Origin: BOG-1112 sp964635325
GTDB taxonomy: Bacteria; Bdellovibrionota_B; Oligoflexia; Oligoflexales; Bog-1112
Direction of reading: 5' to 3'
DNA: 32,269 nt
Assembly: GCA_964635325.1 (NCBI GenBank)
Contig: CAZWOL010000037.1
Location: 1-32,269 of the forward strand
Positions 31,390 through 32,269 of the stretch are shown piece after piece. Every line of letters begins with the position of its first letter. The first letter of the stretch is position 1. The notes under the pieces are model-generated. The model made no database searches, was not told the origin of the DNA, and saw only the letters and a program-made list of their open reading frames with translations. A program made the translations under genes and the position numbers.

Positions 31390-32148
31390 GCGTAACTTGG
31401 CTTTTACAATGGTTATTTTCTGGAAAATTGAGAGCTCTTCCCTCCTGCATTACTCCCAGTTTTTGGAAGCCAGTAAAAGCCGCAGCTAATGCCATTCTTG
31501 TGTCGACGTCTGCTTTCTCCTTCCCTTCTTCCTCAATCTGCGCCGATATTCGTATTGCGCCATCTTCCTCATAGGACTCGTCAATAGCTTCTCGCCTTTT
31601 AAGCTCACGGCAGCCGATTTCCAGGGCGTCCAGCATGTGTTGAAGAAATAACGCAGAAGCTTCGCTTTTAAGTCCTTTGGCGAATGGTAAGTCTTTGAGC
31701 AACTGTTTTGCCAACCCTTTCTTTATATTTAAAGGGTCAGCTCGGAGAGTGGGGCTTGGCGCTTCCACAGATATTCCAACCGTCCCTATATGCTTGTTCA
31801 TTAGGTACAAGCACGAACGATATACCCGCACCAAAGTCGGTATATAGAGATTTTTTCCGTGCTTCTTTCTTTTTGATTTTCCTTGCAACCAATCACATGT
31901 GGCTGAAACTTCGGGTTTACTCAGTTCTTTATCTTCAACTGTAGAAATTATCTTGCTGTACTGCTCTGTAATCGCAGCCTGGTAACCATTGCCCAATAGT
32001 GACTCAACGGTAAACACAACATCCCGAATTCGCAAGAGCCAGGCTCGGCCATCTGGCGTCTCAGTTTTTATCTCTGCCACCATTTTCCACCCGCCTTTAT
32101 CCACAACCTTCACTTCGGTTTCAATTTGTGACGCAATGAGAACCCATT
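31343..32148 (-). CDS. Unknown protein, 3' part of a gene interrupted by a group II intron
   Basis: I do not recognise this protein. A GTG at 32113 could start a 256-residue frame, but the frame stays open above it ('WVLIASQIETE') to the predicted intron boundary at 32148. No start codon is needed there if the gene continues beyond the intron, so the visible part is probably the 3' exon of a longer gene. The protein looks soluble, with a basic patch ('QGKSKRKKHGKN') near the middle, an acidic stretch ('IEEEGKEKADVD') and no membrane helix. Its neighbours suggest a phage or mobile element. Without splicing the gene would be inactive. Confidence 0.6.
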
Positions 32149-32269
32149 ATCGGGTAAGTGGGGCTTTCGCCCCGACTTCCCACAGAACCGTGCGTACGGA
32201 TCACGTACACGGCTCTTCAGTCATGACGTCCCCGCAAAGCGGGGAGCTTGACGGTTGTGAGCAGCCCCA
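32149..32269 (-). mobile_element. 3' end of a group II intron (domains V and VI), continuing past the window edge
   Basis: Read on the minus strand, GAGCCGTGTACG...ACGGTTC (32215 to 32185) has the shape of domain V: outer GAGCC/GGTTC pairing, an inner GTACG/CGTAC stem and the catalytic AGC in 'GAGCC'. A second stem follows, with GGGGC-GAAA-GCCCC, then 'ACTTACCCGAT', which fits domain VI with its branch-point region and an 'AT' 3' end near 32149. A further GC-rich hairpin (CCCCGC/GCGGGG, 32229-32243) lies in front, as between the reverse transcriptase gene and domain V. No reverse transcriptase coding sequence is in the window. Confidence 0.8.

Noticed and set aside
27971..32269. Direct repeat of the tRNA-Ser 3' end as a right attachment site
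   Set aside because: I found no second copy of TTCAAATCCCCCTCTCTCC or a large part of it in the window, so island boundaries cannot be claimed.

Overview
The window reads as a stretch of a Gram-negative chromosome with moderate-to-low G+C. It has TolC, lipid-A-type acyltransferase, lipoprotein and signal-peptide genes. The best guess for origin is the Bdellovibrionota/Oligoflexia side of the former Deltaproteobacteria. The reasons are an FHA-GGDEF cyclase built like Bdellovibrio DgcB, a Hanks kinase with a PEGA-like tail, an IHF-alpha protein, a hemX-hemA-hemC-hemD cluster and a class II DAHP synthase. That placement is an inference from gene content, not a search result.

Layout, left to right. 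0.1-3 kb: two tandem, paralogous family 5 solute-binding proteins on the minus strand, with no transporter subunits beside them. 3-6.2 kb: a small secreted unknown, a DUF374 acyltransferase with a His/Cys-rich tail, an isolated fliG, a possible 60-residue ORF and ihfA. 6.2-10.7 kb: tgt and rocF (minus), galE (plus) and a CPA2 cation/proton antiporter (minus). 10.7-14.5 kb: FHA-GGDEF protein, a lipoprotein and a GT28-like protein with a signal sequence, closed by a terminator. 14.5-20.4 kb: rlmN, then on the minus strand the kinase, an endonuclease I family nuclease, holB and ricT. 20.5-22.6 kb: tmk with a 29-residue overlapping ORF, then tolC. 22.6-26.3 kb: the tetrapyrrole genes hemX-hemA-hemC-hemD (minus). 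26.5-28 kb: class II DAHP synthase and tRNA-Ser(GGA).

The nature of the window changes after the tRNA. A LysR regulator is divergent from an exported beta-carbonic anhydrase, which is followed by a DUF1543-like protein and a cysteine hydrolase. Then come tightly packed minus-strand genes of phage or mobile-element character. At the right edge lies the 3' end of a group II intron (domains V and VI) on the minus strand. The reading frame of the neighbouring gene runs without a stop up to the intron boundary, so the intron appears to interrupt that gene. The stretch from the tRNA to the edge is probably accessory DNA. No integrase and no second copy of the tRNA 3' end is visible here.

How the genes work together. 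The hem genes form one run from glutamyl-tRNA to uroporphyrinogen III. holB-ricT keeps an order also found in Firmicutes, where tmk lies close by. The kinase and the FHA-GGDEF protein could be signalling partners, since FHA domains bind phosphothreonine, but only their presence within 10 kb suggests it. The LysR/carbonic anhydrase/cysteine hydrolase group looks like one regulated unit.
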